A stretch of 17,417 bases of DNA from Coriobacteriia bacterium (GCA_009785705.1 WQVS01000014.1:1-17417), one strand, 5' to 3'. Shown: positions 1-7,151, counted from the first letter of the stretch. Made by a program: numbers and translations. Notes: generated by a model not told the origin, from the letters alone.

Positions 1-231
1 GCTACCGCTGCTACCACTTGAAGACCGAGGACTACTGCCCGTCGAGGTACGTGAACGGCTGCTGCCACCACTACTACCGCCAGAGCTACGGCTTCCGCCA
101 ACATCAGCCGAACTGCGACGTCCGCTGCTGCCTGCACTGCCGCTGCCAGCAGAAGTACGGGAGCTACGACCACTATCCGCAGAACGAGAGCTACTAGCCG
201 CAGATCCGCGCGACGGTGCACTCCTCTTTGG
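1..231 (-). repeat. Low-complexity Ser/Gly/Arg-coding tract
   Basis: This stretch codes for the Ser/Gly/Arg-rich tail of the zinc-ribbon protein. It is built from repeated AGC, AGT, GGC and CGT codons, giving near-repeats such as GSSGGSSRS. The repetition is irregular, with no exact tandem unit. It probably forms a disordered tail or linker, and the tract continues past the window edge. Confidence 0.75.
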
Positions 232-900
232 GGCGCCAAAGTCTATATCAGTATCGTCTACATCTTCATCGTGTTTCGGCAAAGATCTACTACGCCCAGC
301 AGAGTCACCGCTCTTCGCTGCTGCCTGCTGTTGCTGCCTTGGTTTCCTTGCCGGCGCAGGCGCTGCTGCACGCGTTTCTGCCTGACCCTTGTTCGCACGA
401 CAATAAGGGCAAACTGCCCAGGTCGTCTTAATGGGACGGGCGCAATAATCGCAAGGACGACGTAAGGTCACGTTACAATTGGGACAAATCAAGAAATCAA
501 CTTCGATTCCGCCACCACAGCTAGGACAGGCATGAGTTTCAAGCTCTGCCTCTAACAGGCGCTGCGACAACTCACGTTCTTCTGCGTCAGCTGCAAAGTC
601 TGCAGGGCGCAAGAAGCTGTAAACAATCAGAATCAACAAGACCAGAATAAGAGAGGCGCCACCTACGGCAATAAAACCCCAGCTGGCTTGAGAAAAACCA
701 ACGAAAACACCCACAACCAAAGCTAGTAAACCAAGAAGTCCCCAGGCAATAGCAAACGTTCCGCGGCGGCGTGCATCACGGAAAAGCCAGAAAACCAAAG
801 CTATCGCCAAAGAAAAGGTTGCAATACCTAGACCCAACGAAAGGGACTGAACTATGGGGCTGTTAATAATCGGGTCTAACAATTCGCCGAACAAATCCAT
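1..900 (-). CDS. Membrane-anchored double zinc-ribbon protein, 3' end missing
   Basis: The frame is open for 300 codons from an ATG at 898-900 to the left edge with no stop, so the C-terminus is outside the window. An AAGGAG ribosome binding site lies about 10 nt before the start. The first 95 residues hold hydrophobic stretches at about 15-40, 50-72 and 74-96, which look like two or three membrane segments. Four CxxC knuckles follow (C125/C128, C139/C142, C150/C153, C164/C167), the spacing of a double zinc ribbon. After a Gln/Ala stretch and an acidic patch (DEDVDDTDID, about 211-220), residues 224-300 are almost only Ser, Gly, Arg and Ala. Zinc ribbons of this type often serve as adaptors in membrane proteins of unknown role. 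No enzymatic motif is visible and I do not recognise a named family. It lies 92 bp downstream of folC in the same direction. Confidence 0.85.
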   Translation of the reverse strand, partial: MDLFGELLDPIINSPIVQSLSLGLGIATFSLAIALVFWLFRDARRRGTFAIAWGLLGLLALVVGVFVGFSQASWGFIAVGGASLILVLLILIVYSFLRPADFAADAEERELSQRLLEAELETHACPSCGGGIEVDFLICPNCNVTLRRPCDYCARPIKTTWAVCPYCRANKGQAETRAAAPAPARKPRQQQQAAAKSGDSAGRSRSLPKHDEDVDDTDIDFGAPKRSAPSRGSAASSSRSADSGRSSRTSAGSGSAGSSGRRSSADVGGSRSSGGSSGGSSRSRTSTGSSPRSSSGSSGS

Positions 901-926
901 GTTTACCTTACTCCTTTTATAGGATG

Positions 927-946
927 CACTTACTCTTATTTAAGTG
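927..946. repeat. Short inverted repeat upstream of the zinc-ribbon gene
   Basis: CACTTA at 927-932 is the reverse complement of TAAGTG at 941-946, separated by 8 bp. It lies 27-46 bp before the start of the zinc-ribbon gene, a plausible operator position. Six-base arms occur by chance fairly often, so support is weak. Confidence 0.3.
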
Positions 947-954
947 ACGCTGAC

Positions 955-992
955 GGGCGGTTCATCGCAGCGAAAATCACCACACACCGCCC
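955..992 (-). terminator. Possible stem-loop directly after folC
   Basis: GGGCGGT at 955-961 and ACCGCCC at 986-992 are perfect 7-bp GC-rich arms, and the second abuts the folC stop codon. The loop is 24 nt and no T-run follows in the direction of folC transcription, so this is not a typical intrinsic terminator. It may slow transcription or protect the 3' end of the mRNA. Confidence 0.35.
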
Positions 993-2273
993 TTAGGCAA
1001 TGCTGCCGACATCGCAGAGACCCATTGATTGTATCAAAGGATAGAGAGAAAGGCTTCCCGTCACAATCACTGGTTGTCTTCCCGTTGTGTTCAGCACCTG
1101 GCAGAGCGTGTCCATAGCAGCACAAGGCTTGCCCGTAACCTGCCTAACCATCTCCGCAAGCTCATCAGCAGGAATAGCGCGCGGGTTGTTGGGAGGCTCT
1201 AGGGCAATAAACCTATCCGCAACAGGCTCCAATGCCCTGATGATGCCTTCTGCGTCTTTGTCAGAAAGAATACCCAAAGCGATTACGGGCTTCTCTCCTG
1301 CAAATTTGGTACGAGCCAATTCGCGAAGCAAGTCAGCCAACACAAGTGCTGCTGCCGGATTATGACTGCCATCAAATATCAACAGGGGTCTTTCACGCAG
1401 TACTTCAAAGCGTCCTGGGAAGGTCATCTGCGCTATAGTGCTGCGAACTTTTTCTGGGTCAAGAGCCCGCTTCAATACTGCCTCTGCAGCAAAGAGTGCA
1501 GTAGCAGTATTGCTTGCTTGATAACCAGGTGCCGCAATCTGCAGATCTATATAGTCCTGATACAGCGTAACCACATCAAACCAGGACAGGAGGGTAGAGT
1601 CCGCATGGACTTGATAGGAGCTATCCCCCACAATGCGCGGCTGTAATCCAAATTTCTTTGCGCGCCCTATAAAGACGTCAGCAATGTGGGGGTCATGCTC
1701 ACTGAAAAGGCTTTTTCCCAGCACAACACTGGCGCCTGGCTTAATAATGTGCGACTTGTCAAAGGCAATTTCTGCTACTGTGTCACCCAGAAACTCCTGA
1801 TGGTCTAGCCCAACTGCAGTAACAACGGCTACTGTTGGGTCTGCAGCACTAGTAGCGTCCCATCTGCCACCCATGCCGACCTCTATGACAGCGTAATCGA
1901 CACTCATATCCCTAAAATGAATGAACATTGCCAGCGTCATCTCTTCAAAATCAGTGAGCTGCAGGCCAACACTTGCGGCCGCCTCACGTGCCATGAGGCG
2001 CGCAAGAGCAAGGTCACCCACGTCGATATTGACTCCATCCACACGAATACGCTCAGATTCATGTACTAGAGAAGGGCTAGTGTAGAGTCCTACCTTTGCG
2101 CTCTCCTCAACACCTTCTGCAATAAGTAGCTGCTCTATAATGCGTGCTGTCGAAGTTTTACCATTGGTGCCTGTAATCTGAATAATCTTATAAGTGCGCT
2201 CTGGATGTCCCGCAGCTGCACAGGCCTTCTTCATATTCTCCAGTGAAGGATTTATCGTCGGTTCTTGATACAT
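993..2273 (-). CDS. folC: Folylpolyglutamate synthase / dihydrofolate synthase (Mur ligase superfamily)
   Basis: This 426-residue protein has the order of FolC motifs. An ATP-binding loop GTNGKTS is at 35-41, then SPSLVHESERIRVDG at 66-80, FEEMT at 109-113, EVGMGGRWDATS at 131-142, GLDHQEFLGDTV at 155-166, FPGRFEVL at 285-292 and DGSHNPAAA at 301-309. FolC adds glutamate to dihydropteroate or folates using ATP in the cytosol. The P-loop reads GTNGKTS where most FolC proteins have GTNGKGS; the Thr is more like MurC-MurF. The N-terminus is about 15 residues shorter than usual, and an in-frame stop closely precedes the ATG, so no upstream start is available. The ribosome binding site (AGGTGA, 13 nt away) is weak, which fits coupling to valS, whose stop lies 37 bp upstream. 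FolC is the most likely family; a divergent Mur-type ligase is less likely. Confidence 0.85.
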   Translation of the reverse strand: MYQEPTINPSLENMKKACAAAGHPERTYKIIQITGTNGKTSTARIIEQLLIAEGVEESAKVGLYTSPSLVHESERIRVDGVNIDVGDLALARLMAREAAASVGLQLTDFEEMTLAMFIHFRDMSVDYAVIEVGMGGRWDATSAADPTVAVVTAVGLDHQEFLGDTVAEIAFDKSHIIKPGASVVLGKSLFSEHDPHIADVFIGRAKKFGLQPRIVGDSSYQVHADSTLLSWFDVVTLYQDYIDLQIAAPGYQASNTATALFAAEAVLKRALDPEKVRSTIAQMTFPGRFEVLRERPLLIFDGSHNPAAALVLADLLRELARTKFAGEKPVIALGILSDKDAEGIIRALEPVADRFIALEPPNNPRAIPADELAEMVRQVTGKPCAAMDTLCQVLNTTGRQPVIVTGSLSLYPLIQSMGLCDVGSIA

Positions 2274-2310
2274 GGGCGATGTGTCACCTATTTATGCACA
2301 AGCAAGGCAC

Positions 2311-5271
2311 CTAGCCCTGCTCCGCAAGCTGGGCTTCAAGCTTTGCCAAAGCCACACGCAAATCATCGGCCTTTGCGCGATCCTTTTCGATAATTTCTGG
2401 TGCGGCTTTCGCTAGGAACCCTTCGTTGGAAAGCTTCTTGTCAAACTTTGCCAGTTCTTTTGCAGTTTTATCACGCTCTTTGGTGAGGCGTGCCTTTTCT
2501 GCTTCGAAATCAACCAGGCCTTCCAGATGTACGTAAATTTCAAGGCCAGTGGCTACCGTAACGGCGCTTTGTGCTGGCTTCGCTAAGTCAACATCAACTT
2601 GCAGTTTGCTTGCATTAGCTAGCTGGGCGATTTGTGGGGCTAACTCCTGCAAAAGAGTACCGTCACTCTTCTTGCCAACTTTCACACTTGCCTCAAGTTC
2701 AGTGCGAGGACTGATTTGATAGCGTGCACGCGTGCTGCGCAAAGCGGACACTACAGCCTTTAATAGCTCTATACGACGCTCTGCGTCCACATCACGCAAG
2801 GTAGCAAAGTCTTCCTGCTTTGGCCACTGCGCCACAATAAGTGAAGGTTCAGCACCCGAAACATCAGCATGAATCGGCAGCCCACGCCAAATTTCCTCAC
2901 TAATGTAGGGCATCATGGGATGCAGCAAGCGCAGGGCATTATCCAGCACAAAAACCAAGGTGTGCTGCACTGCTGCACGCTCTTCTGGCTCCCCGTTCAA
3001 GCGACCCTTAGCGAGCTCAATGTACCAGTCACAAAAATCATTCCAAAAGAAGCCGTAAAGGTCACGTGAGGCCTCACCAAAGGCAAAGCTATCAATACTC
3101 TCAGTCACACGCTCCACCAAGTGTGCAAGGCGTGAGAGAATCCATCTATCTGCCAAAGCCTCTGGCTGTGGAGGAGCATCCCCCATCTGTATTCCATCTG
3201 TATTCATTTGCACAAAGCGGGCAGCGTTCCAAATCTTGTTAGCGAAGTTGCGTGAGGACAGCAGTTTGTCCTCATCAAATTTCATGTCCTGAACACCTGT
3301 GACCTGCAGCATAAGTCCAAAACGCATACCATCTGCACCGTAGTGTTCCATCAAGTCCAGAGGGTCTACACCTGTGCCCAATGACTTGGACATACGTCTA
3401 CCCTCTTTATTAAAGACAGTCGGGTGAATGATGACATCGTGGAAAGGAATGTCATCTACAAAGTCCAGACCACTCATAATCATGCGAGCAACCCAAAGGA
3501 ATAAGATGTCTGGTGCCGTTGAAAGCGCATTAGTCGGATAATTCGCAGCAAGCTCAGGAGTAAACCAGGTAAAGGGCTTGTCGCCTTTGTTGCAGTTTTG
3601 GGAGGCATAGCTGGGGCTTTCGCTCGCTGCGTGACGTGCAAAGTCACGTGAGCAGTGTGCGGGAGTTCCAGATGTGTTCCCCAAAACAGCGAAAGGCCAG
3701 ATTTGGCTGCTGAACCACGTATCTAACACATCTTCGTCTTGACGAACTGGTGCTGCACATTCTGGACAGACAGACAGGTCTTCCTTTAGTGCTGCTGTCC
3801 AGTTACAGCCATCACAATAAAACACAGGAATACGATGTCCCCACCATAGCTGGCGAGAAATGCACCAGTCTCGAATGTTTTCCATCCAGTGAAAATACAC
3901 ATTCTCCCAACGCTTTGGATGGAACTTAACCTGGCCATCACGCACTACCTCAATAGCAGGCTCTGCCAGTGGCTTCATATCTACAAACCACTGCTCTGAA
4001 AGCCAGGGTTCAATCGCAGTTGCACAGCGATAGCATACGCCCACGCTATGGGGATGCTCCTCGATTTCTACCAAATAACCGCCAGCCTGCAGGTCAGCAA
4101 CAATTTTTTCGCGAGCGTCTTCTCTTGAAAGACCCTCGTAAGCGCCACCTTCTGTAGTTACCACAGCTTCTTTATCAAAAATGTTAACCTGGGGCAGGTT
4201 GTGGCGTTCTCCTACCTCAAAGTCATTTGCGTCATGAGCAGGCGTAATCTTCAGCGCACCCGTACCAAAGTCTGGCTCAACATAATCATCTGCAATGATG
4301 GGGATAGGCTTGTCCATCAAAGGCAGTAGCACCGACTTACCAACCAGGTCTTTATAGCGCTCGTCTTCAGGATGAACAGCTACAGCAACATCGCCCAGCA
4401 TAGTTTCTGGACGAGTCGTCGCGATAGTGATGTACTGGATGTCCTCTGCTTCAGCATTGTGAGTGATGGAGGACTCGGAGATGTGGTTTTCGCTTGTTGC
4501 GTGGCGTGCTAAGTCACGCGAGCGACAAGTGGAAACCTCAGATGCGTGTCCTCCATCACTCACAACGGGATAGCGGACATGATAAAGCTTCCCCGGCTTG
4601 TCCTCATGCTCTACTTCAATGTCAGAAAGAGCCGTCGTGCAGCGCGGACACCAGTTGATAATGCGTGTGCCACGATAAATCAAGCCCCGATTAAACCATT
4701 CGACAAAGACCTCACGAACAGCCTGTTGATAGGAAGGATCCATGGTGAACCATTCCCTGTCATAGTCGCAGGAACAACCCATCGCCTTGAGCTGATTGAT
4801 GATTTGACTGCCATGTTCTGAGCGCCACTCCCAGCACTTATCAATAAAGGCTTCACGTCCAATATCAAAGCGTGTCAGCCCTTCTTTGGCCAGTTTTTGC
4901 TCAACTTTATTTTGCGTGGCGATGCCCGCATGGTCAGTTCCCACTACCCAACGGGCTGGCCTACCTGCCATGCGATTTTTGCGGATGAGCACGTCCTGTA
5001 TCGTATTATTAAGCGCATGCCCCATGTGCAAAGAACCCGTGACATTGGGCGGCGGGATAGTAATGACGTAAGGATTCAGGCTGGGGTCATCAGCACTGAC
5101 ATCGCCAGCTTCACGCGATTTTGTTATGTCTTCTGCAGATGGACTCTGCTCGAAATGGCCACCTTTTTGCCAGGTGGTAAAAATTGATTCCTCTATTGCC
5201 TTTGGATCATAGGCTTTAGACATCTCTCTATCCACAAAGTGCCCCTTTTCAAAACTGGTTTGATTAAGCAT
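2311..5271 (-). CDS. valS: Valyl-tRNA synthetase with two inserted palindrome-encoded peptides
   Basis: Class I synthetase that attaches valine to tRNA-Val. Numbering here is from the longest frame (TTG at 5301). HMGH is at 92-95 after PPPNVTG, the editing domain includes TTRPETMLGD (295-304), ISRQLWWGHRIP is at 481-492, and the second signature is RMSKS at 636-640, where KMSKS is usual. The anticodon domain includes NDFCDWY, and a Lys/Glu-rich coiled coil ends the protein. I chose the ATG at 5271 as the outer start. The TTG at 5301 lies only 17 bp past an extended -10 box, too close for a normal leader. The ATG at 5223 (MSKAYDPKAIEE) matches where most ValRS begin and is equally possible; neither has a strong ribosome binding site. 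Residues about 247-287 and 541-578 are absent from ordinary ValRS and are coded by the palindromes at 4457-4565 and 3583-3697. The frame is intact, so the enzyme is probably functional. Confidence 0.95.
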   Translation of the reverse strand: MLNQTSFEKGHFVDREMSKAYDPKAIEESIFTTWQKGGHFEQSPSAEDITKSREAGDVSADDPSLNPYVITIPPPNVTGSLHMGHALNNTIQDVLIRKNRMAGRPARWVVGTDHAGIATQNKVEQKLAKEGLTRFDIGREAFIDKCWEWRSEHGSQIINQLKAMGCSCDYDREWFTMDPSYQQAVREVFVEWFNRGLIYRGTRIINWCPRCTTALSDIEVEHEDKPGKLYHVRYPVVSDGGHASEVSTCRSRDLARHATSENHISESSITHNAEAEDIQYITIATTRPETMLGDVAVAVHPEDERYKDLVGKSVLLPLMDKPIPIIADDYVEPDFGTGALKITPAHDANDFEVGERHNLPQVNIFDKEAVVTTEGGAYEGLSREDAREKIVADLQAGGYLVEIEEHPHSVGVCYRCATAIEPWLSEQWFVDMKPLAEPAIEVVRDGQVKFHPKRWENVYFHWMENIRDWCISRQLWWGHRIPVFYCDGCNWTAALKEDLSVCPECAAPVRQDEDVLDTWFSSQIWPFAVLGNTSGTPAHCSRDFARHAASESPSYASQNCNKGDKPFTWFTPELAANYPTNALSTAPDILFLWVARMIMSGLDFVDDIPFHDVIIHPTVFNKEGRRMSKSLGTGVDPLDLMEHYGADGMRFGLMLQVTGVQDMKFDEDKLLSSRNFANKIWNAARFVQMNTDGIQMGDAPPQPEALADRWILSRLAHLVERVTESIDSFAFGEASRDLYGFFWNDFCDWYIELAKGRLNGEPEERAAVQHTLVFVLDNALRLLHPMMPYISEEIWRGLPIHADVSGAEPSLIVAQWPKQEDFATLRDVDAERRIELLKAVVSALRSTRARYQISPRTELEASVKVGKKSDGTLLQELAPQIAQLANASKLQVDVDLAKPAQSAVTVATGLEIYVHLEGLVDFEAEKARLTKERDKTAKELAKFDKKLSNEGFLAKAAPEIIEKDRAKADDLRVALAKLEAQLAEQG
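3583..3697. repeat. Protein-coding palindromic element, copy B, inside valS
   Basis: An imperfect palindrome centred near 3641. The outer arms are GCCTTT (3583-3588) with AAAGGC (3692-3697) and GTTTTGGG (3595-3602) with CCCAAAAC (3680-3687). The centre is ACGTG-CAAAGT-CACGT (3634-3649). Between these the two halves pair with mismatches. It keeps the valS frame and codes for residues about 541-578, including CSRDFARHAASES, between the canonical WPFAVLG and PELAANYPT. Its core aligns with copy A (4457-4565) at about 47 of 67 positions by hand count, many differences being transitions. Confidence 0.85.
4457..4565. repeat. Protein-coding palindromic element, copy A, inside valS
   Basis: The outer arms 4457-4474 and 4548-4565 are perfect 18-bp reverse complements. 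The centre is GCGTG-CTAAGT-CACGC (4504-4519), the same register as copy B, and the intervening sequence pairs with mismatches, so almost the whole 109 bp can fold into one hairpin. It codes for ValRS residues about 247-282, including SRDLARHATSEN, between RYPV and IQYITIATTRPE in the editing domain. A stretch of this size cannot be explained by codon constraints, since ValRS proteins normally have only a short loop here. Confidence 0.9.
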
Positions 5272-5317
5272 TTCTCGAACAATTCGACCAATTAAAGTCA
5301 AATTAAATTAAGGGGCA

Positions 5318-5327
5318 ATTGTAGCAC
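5318..5327 (-). promoter_or_regulatory. Extended -10 promoter box for valS
   Basis: On the minus strand the sequence reads GTGCTACAAT: an extended -10 (TGn) followed by TACAAT, one mismatch from TATAAT. No good -35 is visible at 17 bp, as is common for extended -10 promoters. Transcription would begin near 5311, too near the TTG at 5301 but suitable for starts at 5271 or 5223. The same ten bases occur upstream of the 38-residue gene. Confidence 0.5.
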
Positions 5328-5336
5328 GCATAAAGC

Positions 5337-5453
5337 TTAGATAGCAGAGACTCCTGGGCTTAGAAGAAAGATGATTACTCCCAGCACAATGATGACAATC
5401 GCAGCAATAAGTAGAAAGCTTCCAATCTTTGAGAATGTTTTCTTAGCGTCCAT
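5337..5453 (-). CDS. 38-residue single-pass membrane protein
   Basis: A short frame from ATG at 5451-5453 to TAA at 5337-5339. A perfect AGGAGG lies 8 nt before the start, among the best ribosome binding sites in the window. The product starts with a basic segment (MDAKKTFSKIGS), followed by one long hydrophobic helix at about 13-31 and a short tail (SPGVSAI). The Lys residues before the helix predict an N-terminus in the cytoplasm. An extended -10 box lies 51-60 bp upstream of the start. The gene sits between valS and another small single-pass protein gene, both in the same direction. I do not recognise the family. Small proteins like this can regulate membrane complexes, but no partner is evident here. 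Confidence 0.7.
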   Translation of the reverse strand: MDAKKTFSKIGSFLLIAAIVIIVLGVIIFLLSPGVSAI

Positions 5454-5503
5454 TACACTCGCCTCCTAAAGCAATAAACCACAAAAGAATATTGTGTAAC
5501 TAT

Positions 5504-5513
5504 ATTGTAGCAC
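5504..5513 (-). promoter_or_regulatory. Extended -10 promoter box for the 38-residue gene
   Basis: The minus strand reads GTGCTACAAT, identical over ten bases to the box before valS. Transcription would start near 5497, leaving a leader of about 45 nt that contains the AGGAGG site. The -35 position shows no clear hexamer. Confidence 0.45.
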
Positions 5514-5540
5514 TTATGGAGAAATGATGGATATTGCGAC

Positions 5541-5927
5541 TTAATGCACAGTGGCTATACTGAAGATTCCTATGCCGATAAGGATAAATAGCACGAAAAA
5601 AATTGTGCAACCTATTAAGAGTCCCCATGATATTGTGGATTCGAGCTCAGTCGATGTGGGCTCATAGCCCTGACTTTTATAGGCCTGCGCCCCCTGAAAG
5701 TCCTCGCTTTGATGAAATGCTGACTGCTGAGACTTCTTGAGAAGAGCCCTGTCTTCTTCTTGATGTATCGCATCTTCGCTTTCTATAACAATGCGGGAAT
5801 TTGGCATCGCAGCCTCAGAAGGGCGTCCGTCAGCTGTCACTTCGGGATATTCACCATCATCAAATTCAGGAACAGAATCAACGGGATATGCGGTTTTTAC
5901 GGGATTGTAGTCGTGTTTAGCGTGCAT
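5541..5927 (-). CDS. Hypothetical protein with one C-terminal membrane helix
   Basis: 128 residues, with AGGAG in the leader about 7 nt before the ATG. Residues 1-98 are hydrophilic and acidic, with Pro, Tyr, Ser and Gln, no hydrophobic core and no recognisable domain, so probably disordered. Residues about 100-123 form a single hydrophobic helix (WGLLIGCTIFFVLFILIGIG is within it), and only a few residues follow. This arrangement is tail-anchored, leaving the N-terminal region in the cytoplasm. It follows rtcB by 63 bp in the same direction and precedes the 38-residue membrane gene, so it may be the last gene of the vapBC-rtcB transcript or begin its own. I do not recognise the family. Confidence 0.75.
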   Translation of the reverse strand: MHAKHDYNPVKTAYPVDSVPEFDDGEYPEVTADGRPSEAAMPNSRIVIESEDAIHQEEDRALLKKSQQSAFHQSEDFQGAQAYKSQGYEPTSTELESTISWGLLIGCTIFFVLFILIGIGIFSIATVH

Positions 5928-5952
5928 AGCTCTCCTCCCTTCAATATAGTGA

Positions 5953-5977
5953 GCCTACTTCTATTTCAAGAGTAGCC
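5953..5977 (-). repeat. Small stem-loop after rtcB
   Basis: GCCTAC (from 5953) can pair with GTAGCC (ending 5977) apart from one C-C mismatch, extended by a few weaker pairs, around the loop CTATTTCAA. It lies 14 bp past the rtcB stop. No T-run follows, so a terminator role is uncertain. Confidence 0.25.
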
Positions 5978-5990
5978 ATTTTATCATGGG

Positions 5991-7151
5991 TCACGCTCTG
6001 CGACGCCCGCCACCACGGCCAGGAGACTTCCCCCTAGCTTTAAAGCTATAGATTGGCTTCCATCTATCTAGGGTTTCTGCTGTTGGAGTCATAAGTCCCT
6101 CAATGACAGAGCCATCTTTGTATGCCATGGGGCTTTCATCTAAAGTGTCATCGTGAACGCTGGTCGTATAGATACCTTCCATGCGCTTAGCAAATTCATC
6201 CATATCCAATGCCTTGAAAGCCTTAGTGCGCGAATACAGGCGTCCCGCACCATGCGGAGCAGACTCGTTCCAGTCTGGATTACCTTTACCACGGCAGAGG
6301 AGTAGTCCATCAGCCATATTAAGCGGCAGCAAGAACAGTTCATCCTGCTGTGCACGCACAGCGCCTTTGCGCAAGGTGCGCTCATCATCAATGTAGTTGT
6401 GGACAGTTATTACACTGCGTCGTGCAATTTCACTGTCATCTAAGTCACAGCCCAAAAAGTCTAAAATATCGACAAACATTGCGATACGGTTTAACTTTGC
6501 GTAATCCTGCATAATGCGCATATCATGCAAATAGTCTTCAAGTAAATCATCAGTCAGAAATTTCAAAGCATCAGGCACAGGGGCACGGCAAGTCTGCTCT
6601 GCCAACCATTGATAGTGTGTTGCAACCAGTAGCCCCACATTGCGACTACCACTGTGAATGGTCATCCAGTTTTCGCCGGCACTATCCTTACCCACTTCTA
6701 TAAAGTGGTTGCCGCCACCCAAGGTACCTACAGAACAAATGGCATCATCCTTGCGATACTTACGCGGAGCATCCCAGCGCAAGGCATCTAAGGCAACACG
6801 CTCTGCAAGAGGACTAACTTTCTGATGAGTGCGCTTCGCAAACCCAGAAGGAATCCTCTTGCGAATGAAGCGATCAAGGGCAACTAGGTCAATGTCGTCG
6901 CTTCCTAAGGGAACTGCCATCAATCCACAGCCAATATCAACTCCTACTAGGTTAGGGCAGACCTTATCAGTAATGCGCATGGTAGTGCCAATAACACTAC
7001 CCGCACCCGCATGAACGTCGGGCATGACACGCAAGTTAGCATCACGGGCAAGGGGCGTGTCTAGTAATTGCTGGACCTGCTCCTCCGCCCCAACATCCAC
7101 ATTAGGATTGAAGATGATTCCACCACCATGACGACCTACGAGTTGCTTCAT
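5991..7151 (-). CDS. rtcB: RNA-splicing ligase RtcB-type protein (short form)
   Basis: RtcB joins RNA ends bearing 2',3'-cyclic phosphate or 3'-phosphate to 5'-OH ends, using GTP and Mn2+. The 386 residues carry the family motifs: MPDVHAGAGSVIG (43-55), VGVDIGCG (69-76, metal-binding D72 and C75), GGGNHFIEV (145-153, H149), IHSGSRNVG (165-173, H166), VHNY (H251), and SAPHGAGR (297-304, where H300 should be the guanylylated histidine). A late SFKARGK (369-375) fits the C-terminal lysine region. It is shorter than archaeal RtcB (about 480 residues), near the bacterial length, and ends in a Gly/Arg-rich tail. The ATG overlaps the vapC stop by 4 nt (ATGA) and has AGGAG 9 nt upstream within vapC, so it is translationally coupled to the toxin gene. 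No archease gene is present in the window. Confidence 0.93.
   Translation of the reverse strand: MKQLVGRHGGGIIFNPNVDVGAEEQVQQLLDTPLARDANLRVMPDVHAGAGSVIGTTMRITDKVCPNLVGVDIGCGLMAVPLGSDDIDLVALDRFIRKRIPSGFAKRTHQKVSPLAERVALDALRWDAPRKYRKDDAICSVGTLGGGNHFIEVGKDSAGENWMTIHSGSRNVGLLVATHYQWLAEQTCRAPVPDALKFLTDDLLEDYLHDMRIMQDYAKLNRIAMFVDILDFLGCDLDDSEIARRSVITVHNYIDDERTLRKGAVRAQQDELFLLPLNMADGLLLCRGKGNPDWNESAPHGAGRLYSRTKAFKALDMDEFAKRMEGIYTTSVHDDTLDESPMAYKDGSVIEGLMTPTAETLDRWKPIYSFKARGKSPGRGGGRRRA

Noticed and set aside
1..231. Short-unit repeat or CRISPR-like array
   Set aside because: The repetition is irregular Ser/Gly/Arg codon usage in an open frame, with no constant repeat or spacers.
3061..3075. A third copy of the palindromic element near GTCACGTGAG in valS
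   Set aside because: Only ten bases match; the surrounding sequence is ordinary ValRS (SRDLYGFFWND) and no palindrome is present.
5085..5160. Extra residues in the ValRS N-terminus (AEDITKSREAGDVSADD) as another inserted element
   Set aside because: The peptide is longer than usual, but the DNA is not palindromic and does not match the other two elements.
5224..5336. T-box or other leader riboswitch before valS
   Set aside because: The gap between the promoter box and the start is under 100 nt and shows no T-box sequence, specifier stem or terminator.
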